Source: Aquimarina sp. Aq107 (GTDB taxonomy: Bacteria > Bacteroidota > Bacteroidia > Flavobacteriales > Flavobacteriaceae). Taken from it: a stretch of DNA of 64,000 bases. Made by a program: the position numbers and the translations under genes. The notes below the pieces were generated by a model, which was not told the DNA's origin, did not search any database, and was given only the letters and a program-made list of their open reading frames with translations. Numbering within the stretch: position 1 is the first letter of the stretch; every line of letters begins with the position of its first letter. Of the stretch, positions 8,816 through 16,276 are shown one piece after another. The DNA is taken from the NCBI RefSeq assembly GCF_943733665.1, contig NZ_OX030782.1, positions 4,636,501-4,700,500 on the forward strand. The letters run 5' to 3'.

Positions 8816-9505
8816 ATGAAAACGCTCTTATTAATTTTCGCAATACTTATCACAACTAATAGTATCTCTCAAAATGATTGTAGTCAATTTTATCCTTCTA
8901 AAGTAGGGACTAAGATCACAATGCATCATTTTAATAAAAAAAACAAATTAACTTCTGAAACAAACTATGAGGTTTTGGAGGTGAACTCTTCAGGGTCAGG
9001 TTCTAAAATTAAAATGAATATGTCTATGAACGATTCTAAAAAACAAAAAATTATTACAGAAACACAATTTATTGCAATCTGTGATGGAGGAACTACAAGA
9101 TTAGATCCTGAATCTATAATTTCTCCAGGATTATTTAAACAATACAAGGATATGGAATACAATATTAAAGGAACTGGAATTGATATTCCTAATTCCATCA
9201 GTATTGGACAAGAATTACCCGATGGTCACGTAACTATGTCAGTAGATGCTGGTGTAATGAGCATTGATATGACAGTAGATCTTAAAAAACGTAAAGTAGC
9301 ATCAAAAGAGACTATCAAAACATCTGCAGGATCGTTTGATTGTTATGTAATCACCTATATCAATGAAACAAATATGAGTATGGGTATGAAACAGACATTT
9401 TATGTAAAACAATGGATTTCTAAGGGTGTTGGTTTAGTACAACAAGAAACTACTAAATCTAATGGAAAATTACTCAATAAATCCGTTCTAGCTAGATTAC
9501 AATAG
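8816..9505 (+). CDS. Exported TapB-like protein
   Basis: This 229-residue protein has a cleavable signal (MKTLLLIFAILITTNSISQ) and a beta-rich mature domain: FYPSKVGTKITMHHFNKKNKLT, VDLKKRKVASKETIKTSAGS, CYVITYINET and a KGVGLVQQET ending. This layout, a lipocalin-like reporter of 'fully extended' strands, resembles proteins named TapB family in flavobacterial genomes. Function is unknown. It follows the propeller lipoprotein closely and ends at a hairpin. Confidence 0.6.
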   Translation: MKTLLLIFAILITTNSISQNDCSQFYPSKVGTKITMHHFNKKNKLTSETNYEVLEVNSSGSGSKIKMNMSMNDSKKQKIITETQFIAICDGGTTRLDPESIISPGLFKQYKDMEYNIKGTGIDIPNSISIGQELPDGHVTMSVDAGVMSIDMTVDLKKRKVASKETIKTSAGSFDCYVITYINETNMSMGMKQTFYVKQWISKGVGLVQQETTKSNGKLLNKSVLARLQ

Positions 9506-9527
9506 ACACATCTTAAACACTTTATAT

Positions 9528-9553
9528 AAGAGAACCTTTTATTAGGTTCTCTT
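9528..9553 (+). terminator. Hairpin terminator after the TapB-like gene
   Basis: A 10-bp perfect stem AAGAGAACCT-TTTATT-AGGTTCTCTT is followed by a short T-rich end. It separates the plus-strand pair from the minus-strand exonuclease fragment. Confidence 0.65.
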
Positions 9554-9578
9554 TAATGTAAATAAAAAATAAGATACA

Positions 9579-9959
9579 TTATACAGATACAACCTCATCA
9601 TCATCTAATAATTCTTCCTGTCTTAGACGTAACAGAATCTGTGCTACTGCTACTGTATCCTTTTCACAATAAATTACAATTCTGTCTATATCGTTTTCTT
9701 CATAATAAACTTGTCTTACCTGACTACCATCAATATCATCCTTAGGAGAAGGAATCCCTAAAATGTTGGTCAATAACTTTAATGAAGTATAATGTTTATA
9801 ATCCCCAAATTTCCATAGATCCAAGGTGTCCAGATGTGGAACTTCCCAAGGTTTTTTACCAAACAGATTTAGCTTAAATGGTAAGCTGATATTATGAATA
9901 ATCATTCTTCTAGCTATATATGGAAAATCAAAAAGTTTGTTTATTTGTATATTGCACAT
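9579..9959 (-). pseudogene. 3'-5' exonuclease, C-terminal fragment split by the mobile element
   Basis: The last 117 residues are the C-terminal half of a DnaQ/PolB-like DEDDy exonuclease: FDFPYIARRM, then KPWEVPHLDTLDLWKFGD, and motif III as YCEKDTVAVAQ. The first nine codons (MCNIQINKL) are read from the mobile element. The N-terminal half lies 7.6 kb away at 17530-17919. Joining 120 residues ending HNGKE with this piece starting FDFP restores motif II (HNxxxFD) and a 237-residue protein, the usual length. Each half lacks essential catalytic acids, so the gene is presumably inactive while the element is inserted. Confidence 0.88.
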
Positions 9960-9973
9960 AAATATTTGATTTA
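9944..9973 (+). repeat. Left terminal recombinase-binding repeat of the element
   Basis: TTTGTATATTGCA (9944-9956), eight bases, then TTTGATTTA (9965-9973 region). It begins 11 bases inside the AA core. The same two-part motif occurs inverted at the right end. Confidence 0.75.
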
Positions 9974-9977
9974 AAAT

Positions 9978-10574
9978 ATGTTAAAAGCAAAATATATTCG
10001 AGTTAGCACAGTTGAACAAAATATTAATAGGCAAGTTAATAAAAATTACGAGTTATACACCGATGAGGTTTCAGGTTTAATTCCTTTTAGAGAAAGACCT
10101 GCTGGAAAAAGGTTAATTAAGGATATTATGGATAAAAAAATTGACTATGTTGTAATACATTCAATTGACAGATTAGGTCGTAACGTGACAGATATTCAAA
10201 AGCAACTAAATTGGTTTATTGAAAATGGCATTCAAATTTTTTGCGAAAATATACAAATGGAACTTTTAACCAAAGATGGAAATATTAATTTAATCTCTAA
10301 AATGATTATTGATCTACTAGCTTCTATTTCAGGCTTAGAAGTTGATTCCATAAAAGAAAGGCAAAAACAAGGAATACAAATTGCTAAAGCTAAAGGCATC
10401 TACAAAGGCAGAAAGTTAGGAGCCGTGATGACAAATGAGAACTACATCAAAAGACACAAAGATATTGTAAGTTTATTAAAAGATGGTCTTTCCATTAACA
10501 AAATTTCTCGTCTTACAGGTAAAGCCTTTGTTACAGTAAAATCCGTTAAGGAAAGAATGGAATTAGCTTCATAA
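9978..10574 (+). CDS. Small serine recombinase (resolvase/invertase type)
   Basis: This 198-residue recombinase has the resolvase catalytic domain at 1-140. The nucleophile is Ser10 in YIRVSTVEQ, with the arginine blocks around RPAGKRL and IDRLGR. The long E helix (LEVDSIKERQKQGIQIAKAKG) and a C-terminal helix-turn-helix (GLSINKISRLTGKAFVTVKSV) follow. The size and layout match resolvases and invertases rather than large integrases. It starts 45 bases inside the left end of the element, so the terminal repeat overlaps its promoter region. It could resolve, invert or help excise the element, alongside the large recombinase at the other end. Confidence 0.9.
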   Translation: MLKAKYIRVSTVEQNINRQVNKNYELYTDEVSGLIPFRERPAGKRLIKDIMDKKIDYVVIHSIDRLGRNVTDIQKQLNWFIENGIQIFCENIQMELLTKDGNINLISKMIIDLLASISGLEVDSIKERQKQGIQIAKAKGIYKGRKLGAVMTNENYIKRHKDIVSLLKDGLSINKISRLTGKAFVTVKSVKERMELAS

Positions 10575-10576
10575 TA

Positions 10577-10723
10577 TTATCCCCTGATCATAAGATCAAT
10601 TACAATCGGGCGATTAAGTCCGTTTTTAGATACTCTAATTCTTTTACAATTACCTTCCTCACCAATACCATTAAAATCAAAAATGAATTTCTTAAACCCC
10701 GAGTAAAAAGAATTTTTGAAATT
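10577..10723 (-). pseudogene. Probable gene remnant (C-terminal coding-like stretch)
   Basis: The minus strand reads a coding-like frame of about 47 codons without an ATG, ending at a TAA (10577-10579): ...FIFDFNGIGEEGNCKRIRV followed by SKNGLNRPIVIDLMIRG. Residue use looks like real protein, unlike the surrounding sequence. The frame is closed upstream by a TAA. It ends two bases from the convergent recombinase stop. I do not recognise the family. The best guess is the tail of a gene lost by deletion; a chance frame is possible. Confidence 0.35.
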
Positions 10724-10747
10724 TTAAAGAGATCACTCGGTTTTTTT
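10699..10747 (+). terminator. Possible terminator downstream of the small recombinase
   Basis: CCGAGT (10699-10704) pairs with ACTCGG (10735-10740), and a run of seven T follows (10741-10747). The 30-base loop contains A- and T-runs able to pair further. The short outer stem makes this moderate. Confidence 0.45.
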
Positions 10748-10896
10748 CGTAACAAATCCCCATTCTTAATATTAGCTATTTAAATCATAATTTTCAACTA
10801 TTCCTGAAAAAATCTTTCATAATCCAAATTTTCTATTATATTAATATATTTTAATAAATAATATTTATATATAGCTTTTAATTACTATTTTAAAAA

Positions 10897-10941
10897 ATGT
10901 TTTATATATTTTATATACTACGTATATAAATATAAAAACAT
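10897..10941. repeat. AT-rich imperfect dyad
   Basis: ATGTTTTATATATTTTATATAC and its near reverse complement meet around TACGTATATAAATAT; the dyad spans 45 bases with small bulges. It lies in the middle of the non-coding block. It could form a cruciform or serve as an unwinding or protein-binding site. Confidence 0.45.
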
Positions 10942-11382
10942 CAAAAATAAGCCTATATCTCTCATAAAGTTAAGATCCTTTTTGTAGTAAAAGTTACTTC
11001 GTTTATTTAATTCAGAATAGTTTATTAGATCATTAAATGACCCTAAAATTCTTTTTACTCGGGATTTAAGAGAACTTTTTATTTAACTAATGAGTTTGTA
11101 TCTTTTGTAAGACATCAATTCTTTAAATCGTCTTATTTAATCTAGTTATAAAAAAACTAATTGCATGTTATATCTAATAAACTTTAATTCTCTAAACTAG
11201 TCACTAAATGCTCATAAAATCTTATTTTCTATTTTCGCTAAAAATTGAAAGAAAAAAATAATCGTGAAAATCACCTTAGAATCGTAACTTCGGGACGGGT
11301 CAGGAAATTGTCCAATACTGTTTTTTTGTAAACAAGAATTATATAATGAATTAATTGCAAAAATTTCATACAGTACTGTATC

Positions 11383-13254
11383 CTAAACTGGGAAAAAGCC
11401 ATATCTTCCTTCCGACTTTCCTTTTGTAAAATGCACATAATTAATTTTTTCTATAATTTCATAGTCTGGGTCCTTATTGTCAAGAATAATTACTTGTAAT
11501 TCGTTATTTAATTCAGCTAGATCCTTAAAAAATGACTTTTCAATATCTTGTGGTATTTTATCCTCATCTACTGCTTCTAGTTTAGATTCTTTGCCTTGAA
11601 AAGTAGTTAAAGGTGAATCTATTACTAAATGCCCTGTAGTTGGTAAATCTCTATCAACTGTATATTTTAATAACGACAAAACAAATGCGCTATATAAGAT
11701 TGACCTGTAACCTTTACCAAATGCATTTCTGTTTTTTCTATCAATAACTATATCATAATTGGCGTAATTGGTATCAAAATTTAAAGCTAAAATTTGTCCA
11801 AATTCCCATACTTCTAAAATGCTCTTGATAGAATCACAAAAAGCCTTTAAAACTGAATATGATACTTTTCCTTCGTATTCTGCTATTGTTGGTTTATTTT
11901 CTTGCAAATCAATTAACCTACTTCTTTCAGAATAATAGTTCGTTAATTGAGAATTAAGAGTTTTAATCTCTTGTATGTTAGAAAGTTTTGCCATTAAAGA
12001 CTCTACCTTCTTAGCACTAGATTCCTGAATAGGTTTTAGTTTACTTTGAATATCCTCTTGAACATTTTGTAATTCTATATTCAATTTGTTTATACTATCC
12101 TCTAGTGCTTGAGTATCCACTCTCTCTTTATCAATAGTTTTAATCAGTTCACCTTTCTTTTTAATTATTTTTTGCAATTCCATATTTATTGATTGCATAA
12201 TACTTGATGATTGCTCAGACTCTTCGTTTAAACAATCGTAATGATCCTGATCCAAATCTCCATCACAAATCGGACAATTAGATGCTTTCAGTTGACTAAA
12301 ATAGTTGTCACCTTGCGTAATAAAATTCAATCTATTGATATCACTATCATAATGTTCTAAAAGCAAGACAAACCTAGCCAATAACTCATTTTTCAAAATA
12401 AGGTTAGATTTGAGTTCAGTAACTTTATTGAAAAGGGTAGCTTTATGATTAGTAAGTTTTGCAATTTGCTTTGATGAATCTGTAAGTAAAATATTTAGCT
12501 CTTCTAGACGGGATTCAATATCACTTTTATTACCTTTATCGGCTTCATTTTCATAAGCATCAAGTTTGATAAGTGATTGATCTATATAATTTTCTATTAA
12601 TTCAAGTTTACCTTTAATTCTACTTTTATAGACCTTAGTTTCTTCAATTTCTTCTAAACCTGAATCATCTTTCCCTGTTAGCAAAAGTTTAAAAATTGCT
12701 TGCTCTACTGTTCTGTTGGTATATTGACCATTATATACGGGAGAATCTTCTGTAATTATTCTCTCCTCATCAATTAAAGATAAATTTGCTAAATCTCGAT
12801 AACTAAGTTCCCTTGTTAAATTTTGTTTGTTTATCCTTAGCAAGGATTTACTCAAACCACAAAGATCAAGCAAAAATGTAGATATATTTTTATCATTAAT
12901 CTTAGAATGCTGCTGTAATAATGATTGAGCTTCACCTCTAGTTAAAAAATAATTTATTTCAACCTCTTTGACTTTAATTTTACCATTAAAAATATTTCGT
13001 TGTATCGTAAAGGTTTCTCCTTTATAGGTTTTTATTTCCAAATAAACTGTGTCATAACCTTTTGATTCAGGTATAGTTGTTTTAGGATATTTACCCGAAC
13101 CTAATGCAAAATTGATGCAAGAAAAGATATAAGATTTCCCTGTGTCTGATAATCCTGATACTACATTAAAACCTGATTCAAACTTTATTTTTGCTGTTTG
13201 AACATTGTTCCCCGTAACATGTAATTTACTAATATAAAAACCTTTATTACTCAT
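11383..13254 (-). CDS. ABC-3C system ATPase (Rad50/SMC-like, zinc hook)
   Basis: This 623-residue ABC-type ATPase has Walker A GLSDTGKS (34-41), coiled-coil arms (about 200-300 and 345-450), and a CPIC zinc-hook turn at 327-330. A degenerate signature region lies near 511-524 (AFGKGYRSILYSAF), and Walker B is HLVIDSPL with Asp546. The usual catalytic Glu after that Asp is Ser, as commonly seen in RecF/SbcC-like defence ATPases. It is the last gene of a tight three-gene operon, overlapping the middle-component stop by four bases. In ABC-three-component and related Lamassu systems the ATPase is thought to sense foreign or aberrant DNA and license the effector. The role here is inferred from family and gene order. 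Confidence 0.88.
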   Translation of the reverse strand: MSNKGFYISKLHVTGNNVQTAKIKFESGFNVVSGLSDTGKSYIFSCINFALGSGKYPKTTIPESKGYDTVYLEIKTYKGETFTIQRNIFNGKIKVKEVEINYFLTRGEAQSLLQQHSKINDKNISTFLLDLCGLSKSLLRINKQNLTRELSYRDLANLSLIDEERIITEDSPVYNGQYTNRTVEQAIFKLLLTGKDDSGLEEIEETKVYKSRIKGKLELIENYIDQSLIKLDAYENEADKGNKSDIESRLEELNILLTDSSKQIAKLTNHKATLFNKVTELKSNLILKNELLARFVLLLEHYDSDINRLNFITQGDNYFSQLKASNCPICDGDLDQDHYDCLNEESEQSSSIMQSINMELQKIIKKKGELIKTIDKERVDTQALEDSINKLNIELQNVQEDIQSKLKPIQESSAKKVESLMAKLSNIQEIKTLNSQLTNYYSERSRLIDLQENKPTIAEYEGKVSYSVLKAFCDSIKSILEVWEFGQILALNFDTNYANYDIVIDRKNRNAFGKGYRSILYSAFVLSLLKYTVDRDLPTTGHLVIDSPLTTFQGKESKLEAVDEDKIPQDIEKSFFKDLAELNNELQVIILDNKDPDYEIIEKINYVHFTKGKSEGRYGFFPV

Positions 13255-13754
13255 ATTTCAATATTGCCTCTTAATAAAGACTCTCTGGTAAATTCGCCTC
13301 CCCAAACATCTAATTTGTCTTTAAAATATAATTCTAATTCCCTGTCTGTTAAATCGTCAAAATAATTTACAATCCAAGATGAGGTTCTCAACAAATCTTT
13401 CGCATATGATGTGTCTAAATACTTAACAAAAGCAGCCGTAAGTTCATTCGATTGGTATGTAAAACCATTATCAGAAAAATTCAATGTAATTAAGTCTCTA
13501 CTTATCATCAAATTCAAGCCTTTCTTTATTAGCTCTCTTTTTACTAAAATTTCAGAAGCCCTAAAAGGAATATTAGGATGGATACTCTTTGGTCCATTTG
13601 AGATATCTCCCGAATGAACTAGCATGTAATCGTAATAAACCAATCTTTGTAAATCACACGGTTTATTGGAAGCCATTAGAACAAACAAAGTTCTTAATCC
13701 CATTTCTAATGGTGAATTGAACACCTTAGTATTTCTATTTTTGAACGATTCCAT
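13251..13754 (-). CDS. ABC-3C system middle component (MC2 type)
   Basis: This 167-residue protein matches my knowledge of ABC-three-component middle component 2: an N-terminal FNSPLEMGLRTLFVL helix, LQRLVYYDYMLVHSGDI, HPNIPFRASEILVKR, a short winged-helix-like stretch (LMISRDLITLNFSDNGFTY), and a C-terminal ELTAAFVKYLDTSYAK helix. It has no catalytic motif and is expected to bridge the ATPase and the effector. It begins one base after the effector stop and overlaps the ATPase start, consistent with co-translation in fixed stoichiometry. Confidence 0.82.
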   Translation of the reverse strand: MESFKNRNTKVFNSPLEMGLRTLFVLMASNKPCDLQRLVYYDYMLVHSGDISNGPKSIHPNIPFRASEILVKRELIKKGLNLMISRDLITLNFSDNGFTYQSNELTAAFVKYLDTSYAKDLLRTSSWIVNYFDDLTDRELELYFKDKLDVWGGEFTRESLLRGNIEI

Positions 13755-13755
13755 T

Positions 13756-14835
13756 TTAAACCCAACTTAATTTTTCTTCATTTATTAGATGGTGACATAA
13801 ACCAATCTTATCCATCACTCTAGTAACACTAACCAAAGCATTACTGTGTATCGTCATTTTACTTGCTTCAAGTGTAGTTTTTACAATCCTTTTATAGGCA
13901 TCATCGTAATCCGATAAGCAGATATCTACAACACCTTGAAAAATTTCTTCTTTTAAATCTTCAAAACTTCTATCTCCCTCAGGAAGGCTATCTCTACTAA
14001 ATTGATTAAGTGATTCTGCCCAATAAAAAGAACTTCTTTGTCTTCCAAAATGCTGAAAATGGGTACTAGAATTTTTTAACTCCTCTATACTCTTTATTTC
14101 TTTTTTTAAACAATCAGAATAAGCTAAAAAAAGCTGCTCTATAAATCTTAAAGAATATTCGGAATCAGTGTATGTTGAAAAATCGGGTTCATTTCTTCGG
14201 TTCAATAAACCTCCACCAAACCTCGCTGTATAATAATTTGTTGTTTTATGCTGTTCAATAAGTTCTTGAGGGTCAAGAAAAGTAAAAATATCGAAATTAA
14301 TTGTTTCTATGTAAGCTTTTAATTCTTCAGTTAATTCAGAATTAATTACACCTATATTTTTATGAGAATCCCAATTTTCGTAAAGTTTGGTCTTAAACAT
14401 TGTTGGAGAACCTAAATAACCTGCTAAAGTTCCTCCGACACCCTGTGGGGCTACGAAGTAGTATTTTCTAGGCAGTGAATAATCTCCATTTTTTGAGTAA
14501 CAACACAGTTTAATTAATTCACTCCATATATCACTTGGCATTAGAGGGTGGTCATAATGTTTACATTGAAAATTATCATACACGGTTTTTTCTTCGTTGA
14601 TAAAGCCTACAACGTCTCTTCCTTTATCATTTGCTCCACCTGTTTTAAGTACACTCTTATACTTTTTTTTACAATATCCTGCTATCCATTCTCGTATTAA
14701 ATCTTCAAATTCCTCACTAGATATTATTTTTAGTCTATCAATAGGAGGGATAGGAATACCTGTCAACATTTCACTATTAGTAAGCGTTCCAAAAGATTTT
14801 GGTGCTTCCACTTCTTCTAGATCAGTGTTAGTCAT
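13756..14835 (-). CDS. ABC-3C effector with restriction-endonuclease-like N-domain
   Basis: The 359-residue first gene has two parts. Residues about 38-150 look like a PD-(D/E)xK nuclease fold: an acidic helix EEFEDLIREWIAGYC, GGANDKGRDVVGF (candidate Asp74), and FQCKHY (Gln90, Lys92). The C-terminal part starts near NYYTARFGGGLLNRR, a mark of the ABC-3C C-terminal domain that couples effectors to the ATPase complex, and ends in helices. It probably cleaves DNA when licensed, protecting the population or destroying invading DNA; this is inference. A TATTTTTG promoter box lies 39 bases upstream, making it the operon's first gene. Confidence 0.82.
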   Translation of the reverse strand: MTNTDLEEVEAPKSFGTLTNSEMLTGIPIPPIDRLKIISSEEFEDLIREWIAGYCKKKYKSVLKTGGANDKGRDVVGFINEEKTVYDNFQCKHYDHPLMPSDIWSELIKLCCYSKNGDYSLPRKYYFVAPQGVGGTLAGYLGSPTMFKTKLYENWDSHKNIGVINSELTEELKAYIETINFDIFTFLDPQELIEQHKTTNYYTARFGGGLLNRRNEPDFSTYTDSEYSLRFIEQLFLAYSDCLKKEIKSIEELKNSSTHFQHFGRQRSSFYWAESLNQFSRDSLPEGDRSFEDLKEEIFQGVVDICLSDYDDAYKRIVKTTLEASKMTIHSNALVSVTRVMDKIGLCHHLINEEKLSWV

Positions 14836-14873
14836 TAATTAGCTTAAGTTTTTAGTTAATTTGTCAGATTAAT

Positions 14874-14881
14874 CAAAAATA
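14874..14881 (-). promoter_or_regulatory. Candidate -7 box for the ABC-3C operon
   Basis: On the minus strand TATTTTTG fits the Bacteroidota consensus TAnnTTTG, 39 bases before the effector ATG. No clean TTTG -33 box is found at the right distance, so this is tentative. Confidence 0.4.
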
Positions 14882-14979
14882 GGGAAATTTTGTTCTAAAA
14901 TTGTTTTAAACCAATAAGTTCTGATTTTTTATAAAACTTTAGGGTACTATAATGTTTAGAATTTGAAAGCCTGTAATTA

Positions 14980-15028
14980 CAAGAAAAAAAACACCCTAAA
15001 TAAAAAAATAATTATTAATATTTAGGGT
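14980..15028 (-). terminator. Terminator after the exported cargo gene
   Basis: ACCCTAAATA (14993-15002) pairs with TATTTAGGGT (15019-15028). Read on the minus strand it is followed by a run of eight T (14983-14990). It isolates the 15035-15565 gene from the ABC-3C operon. Confidence 0.75.
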
Positions 15029-15034
15029 ATACTC

Positions 15035-15565
15035 TTAATTATTACTACTTAAATTTTTCACTAAATCACTTTCTTTAATGATATATTTTGGATTATAACT
15101 CATCATTGAAATTCTAATTTTAAATTTCCTTTTAGATATATTGTCAAATATATTCACTTGAAATTTCCAGTCTACCCCATCTGTATCCTCTGGCTCATAC
15201 ATTTTATCAACAGCAGCCGTTATTTCTGAATATGTTTTTGCTGTTTGTAACATTCCTTGTCCTACTGATTTATTTGAAGTAAGCTTTCCTAATTTAGTAG
15301 CCCAACCTTCTGGTACGGGTACTTTACCGACATCTAAAATTTCAACATCTACAAAACCATATTTTTCAAGCTTTTTAGGAATTCTTTTTTTCATTGCTTT
15401 AATTACTACGTCTGAGAATCCTTCTTGACTGATTGTTTGAAGATATTCACCCATATGGCTTTCCTTTACCAAAAGTGTCTGTTTTCCTGTTGTTGGAGCT
15501 GTTTGAGAATAAAGTTGAATTCCAAATAATAAAAATATTAAAGATAAAGTAACTGTATTTTTCAT
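15035..15565 (-). CDS. Exported protein of unknown function (element cargo)
   Basis: This 176-residue protein has a clear cleavable signal peptide (MKNTVTLSLIFLLFGIQLYSQ). The mature part has a helical segment (KAMKKRIPKKLEKYGFVDVEI) and ends in beta-strands (WKFQVNIFDNISKRKFKIRI). I recognise no family. It has its own terminator, so it is a separate unit from the ABC-3C genes. An exported cargo protein on a defence element is unusual; it may be a passenger or serve the host envelope. Confidence 0.65.
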   Translation of the reverse strand: MKNTVTLSLIFLLFGIQLYSQTAPTTGKQTLLVKESHMGEYLQTISQEGFSDVVIKAMKKRIPKKLEKYGFVDVEILDVGKVPVPEGWATKLGKLTSNKSVGQGMLQTAKTYSEITAAVDKMYEPEDTDGVDWKFQVNIFDNISKRKFKIRISMMSYNPKYIIKESDLVKNLSSNN

Positions 15566-15670
15566 AGATATAAATATTTATAAGTTATACAGCTAATATA
15601 ATATTTTGCCGAGAAAACAATCCCTTATTCTCTCGCAATTCTAATCAAATTGGAGCCTAAATCATTGATT

Positions 15671-15898
15671 ATGGCTAAAAAGAGAAAAGAACCACACCCT
15701 GAGGTGTTAAAATTCGGAGAAAAAATTTTTAAACTTAGGAGTAAACATAATATGTCGCAGATGGATTTAGGGGCTGAGGTAGGAATAGATCGCGAAAATA
15801 TACGGAAGTATGAAAAGGGAATTCAAGAACCAAGGTTAACTACAATTATTAAATTTAAAAAGGTTTTTGATGTTAGTTTTGACGAACTATTAGGTTAA
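15671..15898 (+). CDS. XRE-family helix-turn-helix regulator
   Basis: This 75-residue protein consists of one HTH_3 domain: FGEKIFKLRSKHNMSQMDLG, AEVGIDRENIRKYEKG, and the LTTIIKFKKVFDVSFDELL end. The ATG at 15671 is preferred; a TTG at 15650 would add seven residues. It is divergent from the exported protein gene and overlaps the stop of the recombinase tail by four bases. It probably represses element genes, by analogy with other small XRE regulators of mobile elements. Confidence 0.85.
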   Translation: MAKKRKEPHPEVLKFGEKIFKLRSKHNMSQMDLGAEVGIDRENIRKYEKGIQEPRLTTIIKFKKVFDVSFDELLG

Positions 15899-16203
15899 TT
15901 TTCTGATTTTTTACCGCCAAGACTAGAGGCTTTTTTATTTTTTTTTAGTTTCAAATATCCTTCAACCTCTGAGCTATCCAGCGAATTCTGCCATTCATTC
16001 GCAATAGCTTCTAAATCCTCGTCACCAAAAACATTTTTAATCGAAATTCCGGAAACAAATGGGCTTTCAAACATCATTCCTTCTCCTTGGTGTTTTCTTT
16101 TCACCCAACCTATTTCTGTTCCTGATAGCTGAAAAATTTTGTAATTAACTAAGTTCTCAATATTTATAACTACAAAGTCCTCACCAACCTCAACATTATT
16201 CAA
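15895..16203 (-). CDS. Probable C-terminal part of the large serine recombinase, in a shifted frame
   Basis: From a TTG at 16203 this reads 102 residues, but the same frame stays open back to 16290, giving 131 residues beginning IESYKKALKTKPKHF. The upstream part continues naturally as a helix from the end of the recombinase, and the two frames meet at a run of nine A (16290-16298). Eight A would fuse them into one protein of about 536 residues, the normal size for a large serine recombinase with zinc ribbon. So this is probably not an independent gene but the recombinase tail, reached by slippage or separated by a mutation or homopolymer error. Confidence 0.6.
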   Translation of the reverse strand: MNNVEVGEDFVVINIENLVNYKIFQLSGTEIGWVKRKHQGEGMMFESPFVSGISIKNVFGDEDLEAIANEWQNSLDSSEVEGYLKLKKNKKASSLGGKKSEN

Positions 16204-16276
16204 AAGGTCTTGAATTTGTACTTTAAAAGTTTTTAAGTCATTACTAAAATGTTTTGGTTTAGTTTTGAGAGCTTTT

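Larger units (their letters stand above)
10691..11070. repeat. 26-bp inverted repeat pair flanking about 330 bp
   Basis: The arm at 10691-10716 on the plus strand and the arm at 11045-11070 on the minus strand match over 26 bases with one mismatch. The core is CCCGAGTAAAAAGAATTTT (19 perfect bases, 10698-10716 against 11045-11063). The spacer is AT-rich and has no gene. Confidence 0.65.
10575..11382. other. 808-bp AT-rich non-annotated block inside the element
   Basis: No full gene fits here on either strand. It holds the probable gene remnant (10577-10723), a 26-bp inverted repeat with one mismatch (arms 10691-10716 and 11045-11070), a terminator-like structure at 10699-10747, and a large imperfect AT dyad at 10897-10941. 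A G+C-richer patch lies near 11281-11320, within a 32-codon minus-strand frame (11271-11369), and a perfect palindrome ATACAGTACTGTAT (11368-11381) abuts the ATPase stop. It could contain a regulatory RNA, a nicking or transfer site, or decayed genes. Confidence 0.5.

Noticed and set aside
9978..10574. Phage origin for the element
   Set aside because: No capsid, terminase, portal or lysis gene is present. Recombinase genes plus cargo fit a non-phage integrating element.
10897..10941. AT dyad as an insertion-sequence end
   Set aside because: There is no transposase, no target duplication and no second copy; composition alone can produce it.
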